Shown: piece after piece, positions 38,122 through 46,263 of the stretch | How positions within the stretch are numbered: the first letter of the stretch is position 1 | Layout of the letters: each line of letters starts with the position of its first letter | DNA from: Lachnospiraceae bacterium | GTDB lineage: Bacteria; Bacillota; Clostridia; Lachnospirales; Lachnospiraceae | Direction: 5' to 3' | DNA: 64,000 nucleotides | Assembly (NCBI GenBank): GCA_017397645.1 | Contig: JAFQIE010000021.1 | Coordinates: 1-64,000 of the forward strand | Notes under the pieces: generated by a model | Seen by the model: the letters and a program-made list of their open reading frames with translations, nothing else | What the model was told of the DNA's origin: nothing | Database searches by the model: none | Made by a program: the position numbers and the translations under genes

Positions 38122-39504
38122 TTAGATATTTTTAAATGTTCTTCTCATATATAGGATGGTAATAGCTATTGCCACTACACCCAGCATATTTGTCACTTGT
38201 TGCGCATAGGTAAAGATGCTGTCCCCCGTAGCAATGTAAATCTGCAGCCAATCTACAAATTTACCCATCACTAAAGTAACTAAGAATCCAAATAATCCGG
38301 AAATTACAGATATCAACGCCAACTGAGTAATACGCCTCTCTTCCTTCAGGCATTTCAATTTAATACCCAGCATACCTGTGCCGATAAAACCCCATGCCGC
38401 CGCATTTCCTATGGCACTGATTATGTGCATGGGTATCGCATTGGCAGGCGTGGAGAGACTGGTGAATAAATAATTGATTCCCAAGCCCACGAAAGCCCAA
38501 GTGGTCACCTGCGTCATGCCTATCCTGTCCGCCAACTTACCCACCTTGGGCAAAAAGTATACTCGGACCATGCAAAACGCAAAGGTACAAAAGGATAAAA
38601 ATGTATAAGACAATCCCATGTCATTTACCTTAAAACTGCCATTGAAGGGATTCGCAATAAAAAGAGCTACTGTATATAACAGGTTAAACCAAAGTAATTG
38701 ACGGAAGTTCTTGTCCGCAAAGGCAATGCGTAATTCCTGTACAAACTTCACCGAAGGCTCGGAATGGTTCTCCACATCCTTCTTCGCCAGCCTGCCCATC
38801 ATCTCCTTACCTTCAGCATTCAGATGCTCTAATTTAGGTTCCTTCATCATTAGCATGAACACCACGTTGACAGTAACCAACACAGCCACGATGGAGCCCA
38901 CCACAGTGAACATCAGCATCGGTCTGTCTGACAGAGCATCCAGCAAGATTCCAACAATCAGCGTGGTCGTCACATTGGTAAAAGTTCCCACTGCTTCTTT
39001 GATGGAAAAATATCTGCCTCGAAATCGTTCCGGCACCAGTCTGGCTACCCAGTCTGTCAAGGCAGGGGAAATCAATGTCTCAGACACCTTTGCCCACAGA
39101 TAACATCCTGCCATCAGCAGTCTGCCTGTTCTCCCTGCGCCCAAGAACAGAGGAATGAAAAACATAAAGGCCAACCAAAATCTTTGAAAATCACCGGTGC
39201 AGACGAATAATTTATTCTTCACAATGCGCCGGGACAGTTTCATGGAAACCAATTGCATCACACCTGCCAGGCTGGCAATGGCATTGACTACGCCCATATC
39301 TCCATCCGAAAATCCCAGATAAGTCATCAACGCCACCAGATAAGCCCCCTGGGTCAAATCCCCCACCGGGGCAACCGCAGCACTCGCTACCGAATAGCAG
39401 ATACGGCTCTTTTTATAATCCTGATTCGTTTCCGGATAGGACATAAAAAAGAGTCTCCTTAGCTTTCCACCCAACAAACTGTACATCACTGTAAAATTGT
39501 TCAC
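38122..39504 (-). CDS. MFS transporter, unknown substrate
   Basis: The protein has 460 residues from a GTG at 39504 (GGAGG seven bases upstream) or 440 from ATG 39444 (AAGGAG ten bases upstream); both starts are possible. It has about 12 hydrophobic helices and the intracellular MFS loop motif (RFRGRYFSIKEA). A charged loop near residues 220-250 separates the halves. It resembles the uncharacterised MFS carriers often found with glycan genes in Lachnospiraceae. Nothing in the neighbourhood names its substrate. Confidence 0.8.
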   Translation of the reverse strand: MNNFTVMYSLLGGKLRRLFFMSYPETNQDYKKSRICYSVASAAVAPVGDLTQGAYLVALMTYLGFSDGDMGVVNAIASLAGVMQLVSMKLSRRIVKNKLFVCTGDFQRFWLAFMFFIPLFLGAGRTGRLLMAGCYLWAKVSETLISPALTDWVARLVPERFRGRYFSIKEAVGTFTNVTTTLIVGILLDALSDRPMLMFTVVGSIVAVLVTVNVVFMLMMKEPKLEHLNAEGKEMMGRLAKKDVENHSEPSVKFVQELRIAFADKNFRQLLWFNLLYTVALFIANPFNGSFKVNDMGLSYTFLSFCTFAFCMVRVYFLPKVGKLADRIGMTQVTTWAFVGLGINYLFTSLSTPANAIPMHIISAIGNAAAWGFIGTGMLGIKLKCLKEERRITQLALISVISGLFGFLVTLVMGKFVDWLQIYIATGDSIFTYAQQVTNMLGVVAIAITILYMRRTFKNI

Positions 39505-39689
39505 AATTCATCCTCCGCAAGACCTTGTATTTTTCTTCGATGAAGGTCATTTGCGCATATAAAAATGATGTAAATTTCGTCTCTTTACCCCGAATGTAGC
39601 ACAAAGGTTTTTAAAATGCAATCCTCAATCTTGCAATTTATTTTATTTTCTTTTATAGTGGAAATAATTGGTCCGGAAAGAGGAAAATT

Positions 39690-40463
39690 ATGAAATACTT
39701 AAAGACAGCTTTTCCCAAAACCCTGCCCGTCTTGGCAGGCTATATGGTACTTGGTATGGGCTTCGGCATTCTGTTGCGTGTCAACGGCTACGGTATCCTC
39801 TGGGCTCTGGCCATGAGTATCTTTATTTATGCCGGCTCCATGCAGTTCGTAGGCATCTCTCTGATAACTGGTGGTGCTTCCTTAGTGTCCATAGCCGTCA
39901 CCACCCTGATGGTAAACGCAAGACATTTGTTTTACGGCATTTCCATGGTGGACCGTTATCGCGGTGCCGGACATAAAAAGCCATATTTGATGCATGCCCT
40001 TACCGACGAGACCTACTCTTTGGTGTGCACCGGGGATGTACCTGAGGGATTACAGCCCCACCGATACTATTTGACCATCTCTGCCCTGAATCACACCTAC
40101 TGGGTGATGGGCAGCGTGCTGGGCTCCCTCGTTGGCGGTCTGCTGACCTTCAACACGGCAGGTATCGACTTCGCCATGACTGCATTGTTCGTCACTGTCT
40201 TCGTAGAACAATGGCTAACGACAAAAGAGCACCGTCCCGCTCTGATTGGTGTGGAAGCGTCGGTGCTGTGTCTCTTGTTCTTTGGAGCGGATCATTTCCT
40301 GATTCCGGCTATGATATTGATTACTGCAGCTCTGACCATGAAACGCAAAGTATTGGAACAAAGAGATTCTTTCGAACAAGCTGCCGCTTCACAACAACAG
40401 GATACTTTGACACTTGATACGAAAGATATCTCAATGTTTGATAATAAGGAGGATTGCGTATGA
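39690..40463 (+). CDS. azlC: AzlC family branched-chain amino acid exporter subunit
   Basis: The protein has 257 residues. The N-terminus LPVLAGYMVLGMGFGILL and IFIYAGSMQFVGISLI are hallmarks of AzlC (YgaZ). With AzlD it forms an exporter of branched-chain amino acids or analogues. A hydrophilic tail of about 35 residues (KRKVLEQRDSFEQ...) is longer than usual. The start follows AGAGG. AzlD overlaps its stop by four bases. Confidence 0.92.
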   Translation: MKYLKTAFPKTLPVLAGYMVLGMGFGILLRVNGYGILWALAMSIFIYAGSMQFVGISLITGGASLVSIAVTTLMVNARHLFYGISMVDRYRGAGHKKPYLMHALTDETYSLVCTGDVPEGLQPHRYYLTISALNHTYWVMGSVLGSLVGGLLTFNTAGIDFAMTALFVTVFVEQWLTTKEHRPALIGVEASVLCLLFFGADHFLIPAMILITAALTMKRKVLEQRDSFEQAAASQQQDTLTLDTKDISMFDNKEDCV

Positions 40464-40795
40464 CAACCATTATTTCCAACCAGTCCTTCTGGGCCATCGT
40501 GATCATGTCTGCTATGACACTCCTTTTGAGAGTTCTCCCCTTCCTGGTATTTGGTCACAGGAAAACTCCTGCCTATATCAGCTTCCTGGGAAAATACCTT
40601 CCCTATGCCATTATGGGCATGCTGGTGGTGTACTGCCTCAAAGGCATTACCTTCACTGCCGCTCCCTTCGGCTTGCCGGAGCTCATCGCAGTGGCTTTGG
40701 TGGTAGTATTGCATGTATGGAAACGCAACACCCTATTCAGTATCATCTGCGGCACGGTATGCTATATGATTCTACTGCAGACCATGACACACTAA
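40460..40795 (+). CDS. azlD: AzlD family transport subunit
   Basis: The protein has 111 residues with about four helices (LRVLPFLVFG, YLPYAIMGMLVVYCL). I chose ATG 40460, preceded by AAGGAGG and overlapping the azlC stop by ATGA. It is the small partner of AzlC in branched-chain amino acid export. Confidence 0.92.
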   Translation: MTTIISNQSFWAIVIMSAMTLLLRVLPFLVFGHRKTPAYISFLGKYLPYAIMGMLVVYCLKGITFTAAPFGLPELIAVALVVVLHVWKRNTLFSIICGTVCYMILLQTMTH

Positions 40796-40845
40796 GGCTG
40801 GTTTCTGTTTAAAATGCAGCTCATATCCCATCCACCTCATTCTAA

Positions 40846-41062
40846 ACCGTACAAAACATCAGAGATTTGCGGTTCTGCTTAGACTATCTACCTGTTTAGC
40901 CGTAATACTTTATAGGAATTACAGTTCATACCGCACATAGCAAAAATCCAACCGCATAATACCTCTTTTCTGTACCGCTGAAACCTGCATTCAACGGAAC
41001 TCGACTGTAAAACACATCGCAAGTATACCGCTCAAACTCACATTTAATGAATTTTTACCGCA
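40846..41062. repeat. Array D: degenerate 53-bp-phased repeat, same family as array C
   Basis: CCGT/CCGC words recur at 40847, 40900, 40952 and at 40975, 41028 (spacings 53, 52, 53). TTGCGGTT at 40867 lies 20 bases after the first CCGT and 33 before the next, exactly as in array C at 52551-52693. TTACAGTT at 40919 is the decayed second copy. It fills the gap between azlD and the cysteine-cluster gene. No coding potential is seen. Confidence 0.55.
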
Positions 41063-41079
41063 AAGGACGCAAATATAAT

Positions 41080-41114
41080 ACGGCTTGACTAATGAAATCA
41101 TAAAGTCAAGCCGT
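41080..41114 (-). terminator. Terminator-like hairpin after the cysteine-cluster gene
   Basis: A perfect 11-bp stem (ACGGCTTGACT / AGTCAAGCCGT) with a 13-base loop lies about 50 bases beyond the stop of the minus-strand gene, followed by ATTATATTT. Confidence 0.55.
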
Positions 41115-41164
41115 AATTATGAAAAGAATATTTGTTCATACCAAACAATCTATGAATTTTGAAT

Positions 41165-41866
41165 CTATTTCTCTGAAAAACCGTTCATCCGAGTCGCAAA
41201 CTGCGTGAAAAAATCTTCTCCCACTTCATAGGGCACCATATAAAAGGTCTGCAACACCAGCATGTTCAGCCGTTTTCCTGCTTCCATGTCCTCTAAACTA
41301 CCCACCTTTTCTTCGACATCGTTCAGAAAATAATGCCATGTGCATAAAAAGTTGTGATACGAGCGCAGATTGGGCGTGTCAATCCACTTACTTACCTTTA
41401 CTTTAGAGCGATTGGTTTCTGCACATTCTCCGGTCTGAAGGAAGTATTTGAAATCCCCATTTTCATAGTAGCGCCCCAGTGGAAACAATCGACAGATACC
41501 GGGACGGCTTTTGTGGATACTACATCTGCCGGTTGCATCCAAGAAAGCACACTGAGGTGTCCTCATCTTCCCCACAGTCCCTTGACCGTCACGCATCTGC
41601 ACATTTTCCACCATCCTCAGATTCGGCAAAATCACACCATCCACCACGGTCAGTTCAACCTTTTCCGTGGCAAGCAGTTCCTGAAAACTCATACCTTCTC
41701 CCACCTGCAACCGATAGATGTCATAGGGATCCAGTACAATGGACTCTCCCATGTCGTGACAGCATTTGGAGCAGCCCTTACACCCATGGCAATCCGCCTT
41801 GACCATGTCGTTCTCGCCGTACAGGCGGCCATCTGAAATTTCTTCTAAACTCACATTCCTTTTCAC
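41165..41866 (-). CDS. YkgJ-family cysteine cluster protein
   Basis: The protein has 233 residues from a GTG start behind AAGGAG. The N-terminal cluster CHGCKGCSKCCHD and later cysteines (CAFLDATGRCSIHKSRPGICRLFP) define the CxxCxxCC family. This family is predicted to bind zinc or an Fe-S cluster; function is unknown. It lies alone between array D and the KilA-N remnant. Confidence 0.85.
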   Translation of the reverse strand: MKRNVSLEEISDGRLYGENDMVKADCHGCKGCSKCCHDMGESIVLDPYDIYRLQVGEGMSFQELLATEKVELTVVDGVILPNLRMVENVQMRDGQGTVGKMRTPQCAFLDATGRCSIHKSRPGICRLFPLGRYYENGDFKYFLQTGECAETNRSKVKVSKWIDTPNLRSYHNFLCTWHYFLNDVEEKVGSLEDMEAGKRLNMLVLQTFYMVPYEVGEDFFTQFATRMNGFSEK

Positions 41867-42018
41867 CTTAAGACTCCTTGCGTTCCTTAATATAAGTTTT
41901 CAAACACTCCATCATCTCCAGTATAACAATTACCCACACGGGGCGCAACCCTTACCACATTTAGGCCCAATTTATCGTGCCAATTCCCTTGTAAACTTCA
42001 AAATCCAGTCAATGTCTT

Positions 42019-42866
42019 CTATTCCGAAACAACACACGGTAAATGCACCAGGTCCAGCGAACTTATGGTCTTCATCTGCTGTACAGCCAACTCGTGTAAT
42101 AATTTCATACGCTCTGCCTGGGATTTTCCTTGTTGGATTAAAATCGCATTATAACTTTCCATGTTGGACAATACCAATAACTGATGAATTGTGGCTTGGT
42201 CGCGAATATTACCGGTTTCATTTGAATTTTCATCGCGCCATTGTTTTGCTGTTTTGCCAAACAGTACCACATTTAACAAATCCGCTTCACTGGCATATGT
42301 ATAAGAAATCTGTGATTCCGTCAACTCCGGCGGAATTAAATTCGTTTTGATTGCGTCCGTATGGATTCGATAATTCAATTTAGAAAGTTCTCGGTTTAAG
42401 TTCCAATTCAATGACAAGCGACTGTTTTCTTCTGCTTTTAGTCTTTTGTAATCCTTGATAATGTACAACTTAAATTCCGGTGAAATCCATGATGCAAATT
42501 CAAAAGCTATGTCCGAATGAGCATAGGTTCCGCCATAACGGCCCGCCTTACAACAATACCAATAGCACCCGTAGATTCAATCCATTTTTTAGGTGACATT
42601 GTAAATGCGTTAGCGCCTGCATGGGTTTTAAACCCCTCGAATTCGAGGGGTTTAAAATTACAGTTATGTAGAGTCTCCCATAATCCAAGGAACTCAATAA
42701 CATCTCGATTCCTCATCCAATTTTGTATCACTGCTGTTGGATTGTCGCTTTTATATCGCGCGATGTCTGTTAGTGATATATATTCATTTTGAAAATCTTC
42801 TGTATAAATCCCAATATCAATTCCATTTGCGTGAATTAATTCCTTAACAATTTTCGACATATACAT
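42019..42866 (-). pseudogene. KilA-N domain protein, one frameshift
   Basis: The first part (42866 to about 42550) starts MYMSKIVKELIHANG and shows the KilA-N fold (YISLTDIARYKSDNPTAVIQNWM, SPKKWIESTGAIGIVV). The frame then shifts by one missing base near 42550. In the other frame the protein continues as GRYGGTYAHSDIAFEFASW and IIKDYKRLKAEENSRLSLNW to the stop at 42019. The full product would be 283 residues, the usual size for this DNA-binding family found in phages and bacterial accessory loci. A 32-bp perfect palindrome lies in the first part. Sequence error is a fair alternative to real decay. Confidence 0.85.
42626..42657. repeat. 32-bp perfect palindrome inside the KilA-N gene
   Basis: Each 16-base half (TTTTAAACCCCTCGAA and its complement) matches perfectly, with no loop. 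It encodes part of NFKPLEFEGFK. Such a perfect palindrome in coding DNA is uncommon. Confidence 0.8.
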
Positions 42867-42994
42867 TTCTCCTTCCTAACTAAATAAATCATGTCACATT
42901 TGCCGCACCAAACCAAACATATGTTCTGTTCCGATTATAGCATTTATTCTCTATCAGTACAATATATTTTTCCTGTGATTTATCAGCACCTTGT

Positions 42995-43014
42995 GGAATT
43001 ACAATTCATACTGC
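42995..43014 (+). repeat. Single copy of a sequence shared with array D
   Basis: GGAATTACAATTCATACTGC matches 40915-40934 in array D at 18 of 20 positions. It lies just upstream of the phosphofructokinase promoter. Confidence 0.45.
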
Positions 43015-43034
43015 CTTTTCACCGCTTTTACCCA

Positions 43035-43063
43035 TTGTCATGTTACCGAAAATTTGATAAAAT
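43035..43063 (+). promoter_or_regulatory. Promoter of the phosphofructokinase gene
   Basis: TTGTCA (43035-43040) and TAAAAT (43058-43063) are 17 bases apart, about 90 bases before the ATG at 43154. Confidence 0.5.
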
Positions 43064-43153
43064 ATTTTTGATGCAAAGAACCCTGTCGACCACGGCAATT
43101 TGCAATACAAAAAACATCATCTCCGCGTGATGCACACGCAGAAAGAGGCAATT

Positions 43154-44383
43154 ATGCATCGCAATATTATCGTAGGACAATCCGGCGGTCCCACCGCCGT
43201 TATTAATTCCAGTTTGGCTGGTGTATTTCAGGCCGCAAAGGATTTGGGCGCGGACAAGATTTACGGTATGCGCCACGGCATCCAGGGACTCTTGGAAGGC
43301 GACTATGTACTATTAACAGACTATATCAAATCCCCTATGGATGTGGATTTGTTGAAAAGAACCCCTTCTTCCTATTTGGGCTCCTGCCGATATAAGCTGC
43401 CTCCCATTGAAATGGGCAAGGAGGTTTATGAGCAGATTTTTGCCCGCTTGGAGGATCTGGAAATCGATGCATTTTTCTATATCGGTGGCAATGATTCTAT
43501 GGACACCATCAAAATGCTGTCCGATTATGCCGCACAGATTGACAGCCCGATCCGCTTCATCGGTGTTCCCAAGACCATCGACAACGACTTGGCTGCTACA
43601 GACCACACTCCCGGCTACGGCAGTGCCGCAAAATTCATCGCCACTGTCACCAAGGAACTGATTCTTGACAGTCTGGTGTATGATATGAAAGCTGTGACCA
43701 TCATCGAAATCATGGGACGAAACGCAGGCTGGCTGACCGCTGCTGCCGCATTGGCGAAGGGTGCTGACTGCCCCGGTGTTGATTTAATCTACTTACCGGA
43801 AAGCACCTTCGATCCTGAAAGCTTTACCGAAAGGGTACGTGCGCTTGTGGCAAAGAAAAAGAGCCTTGTTATCGCCGTTTCCGAAGGTATCAAATTAGCA
43901 GATGGCAGATATGTGTTTGAACTTGCCTCCGAGGCATCTTCTGTGGATGCCTTCGGTCACAAGCAGATGCAGGGTGTGGGCAAAGTGCTGGCAGATATGC
44001 TGGCAGCAAGACTTGGCATCAAGACCCGTGCCGTTGAGTTAAATACTATGCAACGTTGTGCTTCCCATTTGGCTTCCAATGTAGATGTCACCGAAGCGTT
44101 TCAGGTGGGTGCTGCTGCTGTAAAATATGCCTTTGAAGGCAAAACCGGTCAGGTGGTTACCCTGGACCGTGTTTCCAATACACCCTATCAATGTATTACA
44201 GGTTGCCAGGATGTACACATGATTGCCAATGTGGAAAAAACTGTTCCCGCAGAATGGATTATCGACGACGGCACCAATGTTTCCGATGAGCTAATTGCTT
44301 ACATCCGTCCTTTGATTCAGTCCGAAGTACCGCCCATGATGGTGGAGGGACTGCCCATGCACTTAAATAATCTGTATTTCTAA
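43154..44383 (+). CDS. 6-phosphofructokinase, probably diphosphate-dependent
   Basis: The protein has 409 residues, longer than the 320 of ATP-type bacterial PFK. I chose ATG 43154 (MHRNIIVGQSGGPTAV), with AAGAGG upstream. The phosphate-donor site reads GGNDSMDT and PKTIDND. ATP enzymes have GGDGS and PGTIDND. Asp in the first motif and Lys in the second are the known marks of PPi-dependent enzymes. It converts fructose 6-phosphate to fructose 1,6-bisphosphate, reversibly if PPi is used. The gene is monocistronic. Confidence 0.88.
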   Translation: MHRNIIVGQSGGPTAVINSSLAGVFQAAKDLGADKIYGMRHGIQGLLEGDYVLLTDYIKSPMDVDLLKRTPSSYLGSCRYKLPPIEMGKEVYEQIFARLEDLEIDAFFYIGGNDSMDTIKMLSDYAAQIDSPIRFIGVPKTIDNDLAATDHTPGYGSAAKFIATVTKELILDSLVYDMKAVTIIEIMGRNAGWLTAAAALAKGADCPGVDLIYLPESTFDPESFTERVRALVAKKKSLVIAVSEGIKLADGRYVFELASEASSVDAFGHKQMQGVGKVLADMLAARLGIKTRAVELNTMQRCASHLASNVDVTEAFQVGAAAVKYAFEGKTGQVVTLDRVSNTPYQCITGCQDVHMIANVEKTVPAEWIIDDGTNVSDELIAYIRPLIQSEVPPMMVEGLPMHLNNLYF

Positions 44384-44420
44384 ATACAGAAAATATAAAA
44401 ATAGAGAATGACATTCGTCA

Positions 44421-44454
44421 AAAAGGGAGAGCATCTTGCGATGTCCTCCCTTTT
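44421..44454 (+). terminator. Terminator of the phosphofructokinase gene
   Basis: AAAGGGAGAGCATC pairs with GATGTCCTCCCTTT across a TTGC loop and is followed by TTTTG. Confidence 0.65.
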
Positions 44455-44532
44455 GTCTGTTCTATCACATTTCATTTGTTCCATGATTCCATTGCCTGCC
44501 GATGACAGGCAACCTGTTTCCCATGACCCAAA

Positions 44533-45876
44533 TTACTTACGACTCTGAATAAACTCCCGATACCAATAATAGGAATCCTTAGGAGTTCTCTTTTGTGTCT
44601 GGTAATCTACATGAATCAGGCCGAAGCGGGGACGATATCCATATCCCCATTCGAAATTGTCCATCAGGGACCAGTACATATATCCCACTACATCCACACC
44701 ATCATCAGTTGCTCTTTCCAATTCCTTCAAATACTGCTCCATAAAGCAGATTCTGCTCTGGTCGTGTACTTTCCCGTCACCGGAAATCATATCAGGGCAA
44801 GCCATACCATTCTCACTGATAATGATGGGCAAACCATAGCGTTCATATAAGAAACGAGGTCCCCAGTACAGCGCCGCGGGTGTAACAGGCCATTGCATAG
44901 TAGTCATAGGGATACCTACAGGGTTAGGTATATACTCCCTACCCTTCTCACCTGCCTTCACAATGTATCCGTTGTAAATATTCTGACAGTAAAAATCTAT
45001 GGGCTGAGAAATAATCTTCAAGTCTTCCTCATAATTTGCAGGCAGGAACTTTTCAAGTCTAGCGAACATCTCCGTGTGCTTAGGGTAGGTACCCAGAATC
45101 ACCGGGTCGCTCCACCATGATACATTCCATGTCCAACCATCCTTGGGCACATCAAAGTACTCTTCTCTGGCTGCGTCTATATCCGCCTTAGATGCGCCGG
45201 CAGGAATCGCAGGAGTGCCTGTAGGCGCATATCCGATCTTGCCATCGGGAACCAATTTGCGGAAAGACTGCACTGCCAATCCATGTGCCAACAACACATG
45301 GTGCGCTTTGAGCACCAATTCGCCATCCGAAAACTTGATGCCGGGTGCCTGCACTTTATCCGCGCCATATCCTGTGCCGATAAAGCATTGAGGCTCATTG
45401 AAGGTGATAAAATGTTTCACTCTGTCACCAAAGGCCTTGAACACTACCTCCGCATATTCTTGGAACCACTTGGGGCTGTCCGGATTACTCCAGTTACCCT
45501 TCACCTCCAGCGCCTGAGGATAATCCCAATGGAACAGGGTCACATAGGGCGTAATGCCGTTTTCCAACAGGCAATCAATGAGACGATTGTAGAAATCGAT
45601 TCCCTTTTGGTTCACCTCACCTGTACCTTCAGGCAGGATACGCGTCCACGCCAGAGAGAAACGATAACTGTTCACGCCCATTTCTTTCATTAATTTCACA
45701 TCTTCTTCGTAACGGTGGTAGTGGTCACAAGCCACTTCTCCCGTCTCACCTTTATAGCTATATCCCTTGACGGTAAACACATCCCATACAGATAGTCCCT
45801 TGCCGTCTTCGTATGCAGCACCTTCTATCTGGTATGCGGCGGTTGCTGCACCCCAGGCAAAATCCTTTTTAAACAT
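44533..45876 (-). CDS. Glycoside hydrolase family 1 beta-glucosidase
   Basis: The protein has 447 residues, the standard GH1 length. The N-terminal signature FAWGAATAAYQIEGA is present. The acid/base Glu161 lies in TFNEPQC and the nucleophile Glu near 353 in IISENGMA. There is no signal peptide, so it cleaves imported beta-glucosides in the cytosol. A phospho-beta-glucosidase role is less likely, since no PTS gene is nearby. It stands alone, with array B upstream. Confidence 0.92.
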   Translation of the reverse strand: MFKKDFAWGAATAAYQIEGAAYEDGKGLSVWDVFTVKGYSYKGETGEVACDHYHRYEEDVKLMKEMGVNSYRFSLAWTRILPEGTGEVNQKGIDFYNRLIDCLLENGITPYVTLFHWDYPQALEVKGNWSNPDSPKWFQEYAEVVFKAFGDRVKHFITFNEPQCFIGTGYGADKVQAPGIKFSDGELVLKAHHVLLAHGLAVQSFRKLVPDGKIGYAPTGTPAIPAGASKADIDAAREEYFDVPKDGWTWNVSWWSDPVILGTYPKHTEMFARLEKFLPANYEEDLKIISQPIDFYCQNIYNGYIVKAGEKGREYIPNPVGIPMTTMQWPVTPAALYWGPRFLYERYGLPIIISENGMACPDMISGDGKVHDQSRICFMEQYLKELERATDDGVDVVGYMYWSLMDNFEWGYGYRPRFGLIHVDYQTQKRTPKDSYYWYREFIQSRK

Positions 45877-46021
45877 CTATACTCCTTCTTTAGTTTTACA
45901 TAGTGTACTTCATAATTCATACACGAAAACTGTTGCCTTTATTATCATTAATAAAAAGGCCTCTGTCAAGGGGGAACCATCACAATTACAACCTTTCATA
46001 CCTTCTTTTAGTTAGTGGCTA

Positions 46022-46200
46022 CTCTTTTCGAACTTCAATACCTAATTCTTGACTTTTCACCGCAATTTTTAGGCGGTGGCAGCTCTTTGGGGCCTTCAAT
46101 ACCTAATTCTTGACTTTTCACCGCAATTTTTAGGCGGTGGCAACTCTTTTGGAGCTTCAGTACCTAATTCTTGGCTTTTCGCCGCAATTTTAGGCAACAG
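46022..46200. repeat. Array B: three tandem 61-bp units with hairpin cores
   Basis: TACCTAATTC begins at 46039, 46100 and 46161, an exact 61-bp period. Units one and two are nearly identical, and each carries CACCGC / GCGGTG arms nine bases apart (46058-46078 and 46119-46139). The third unit has lost one arm. The array lies between the GH1 start and the etfA terminator; the rest of the 387-base gap (45877-46021) is AT-rich with nothing recognised. Confidence 0.8.
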
Positions 46201-46225
46201 CCACATTTTTCCGTCTCAAATGTCT

Positions 46226-46257
46226 AAAAAAAGGCCCGGCAGAAAACCTGCCGGGTC
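46226..46257 (-). terminator. Terminator of the butyrate operon
   Basis: On the minus strand GACCCGGCAG pairs with CTGCCGGGCC and runs into TTTTTTT, just after the etfA stop. Confidence 0.85.
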
Positions 46258-46263
46258 TGAAAA

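Noticed and set aside
42019..42468. Separate gene starting MYIIKDYKRLK
   Set aside because: It is the frameshifted C-terminal half of the KilA-N protein. The upstream bases code for the missing middle (GRYGGTYAHSD) in the same frame.
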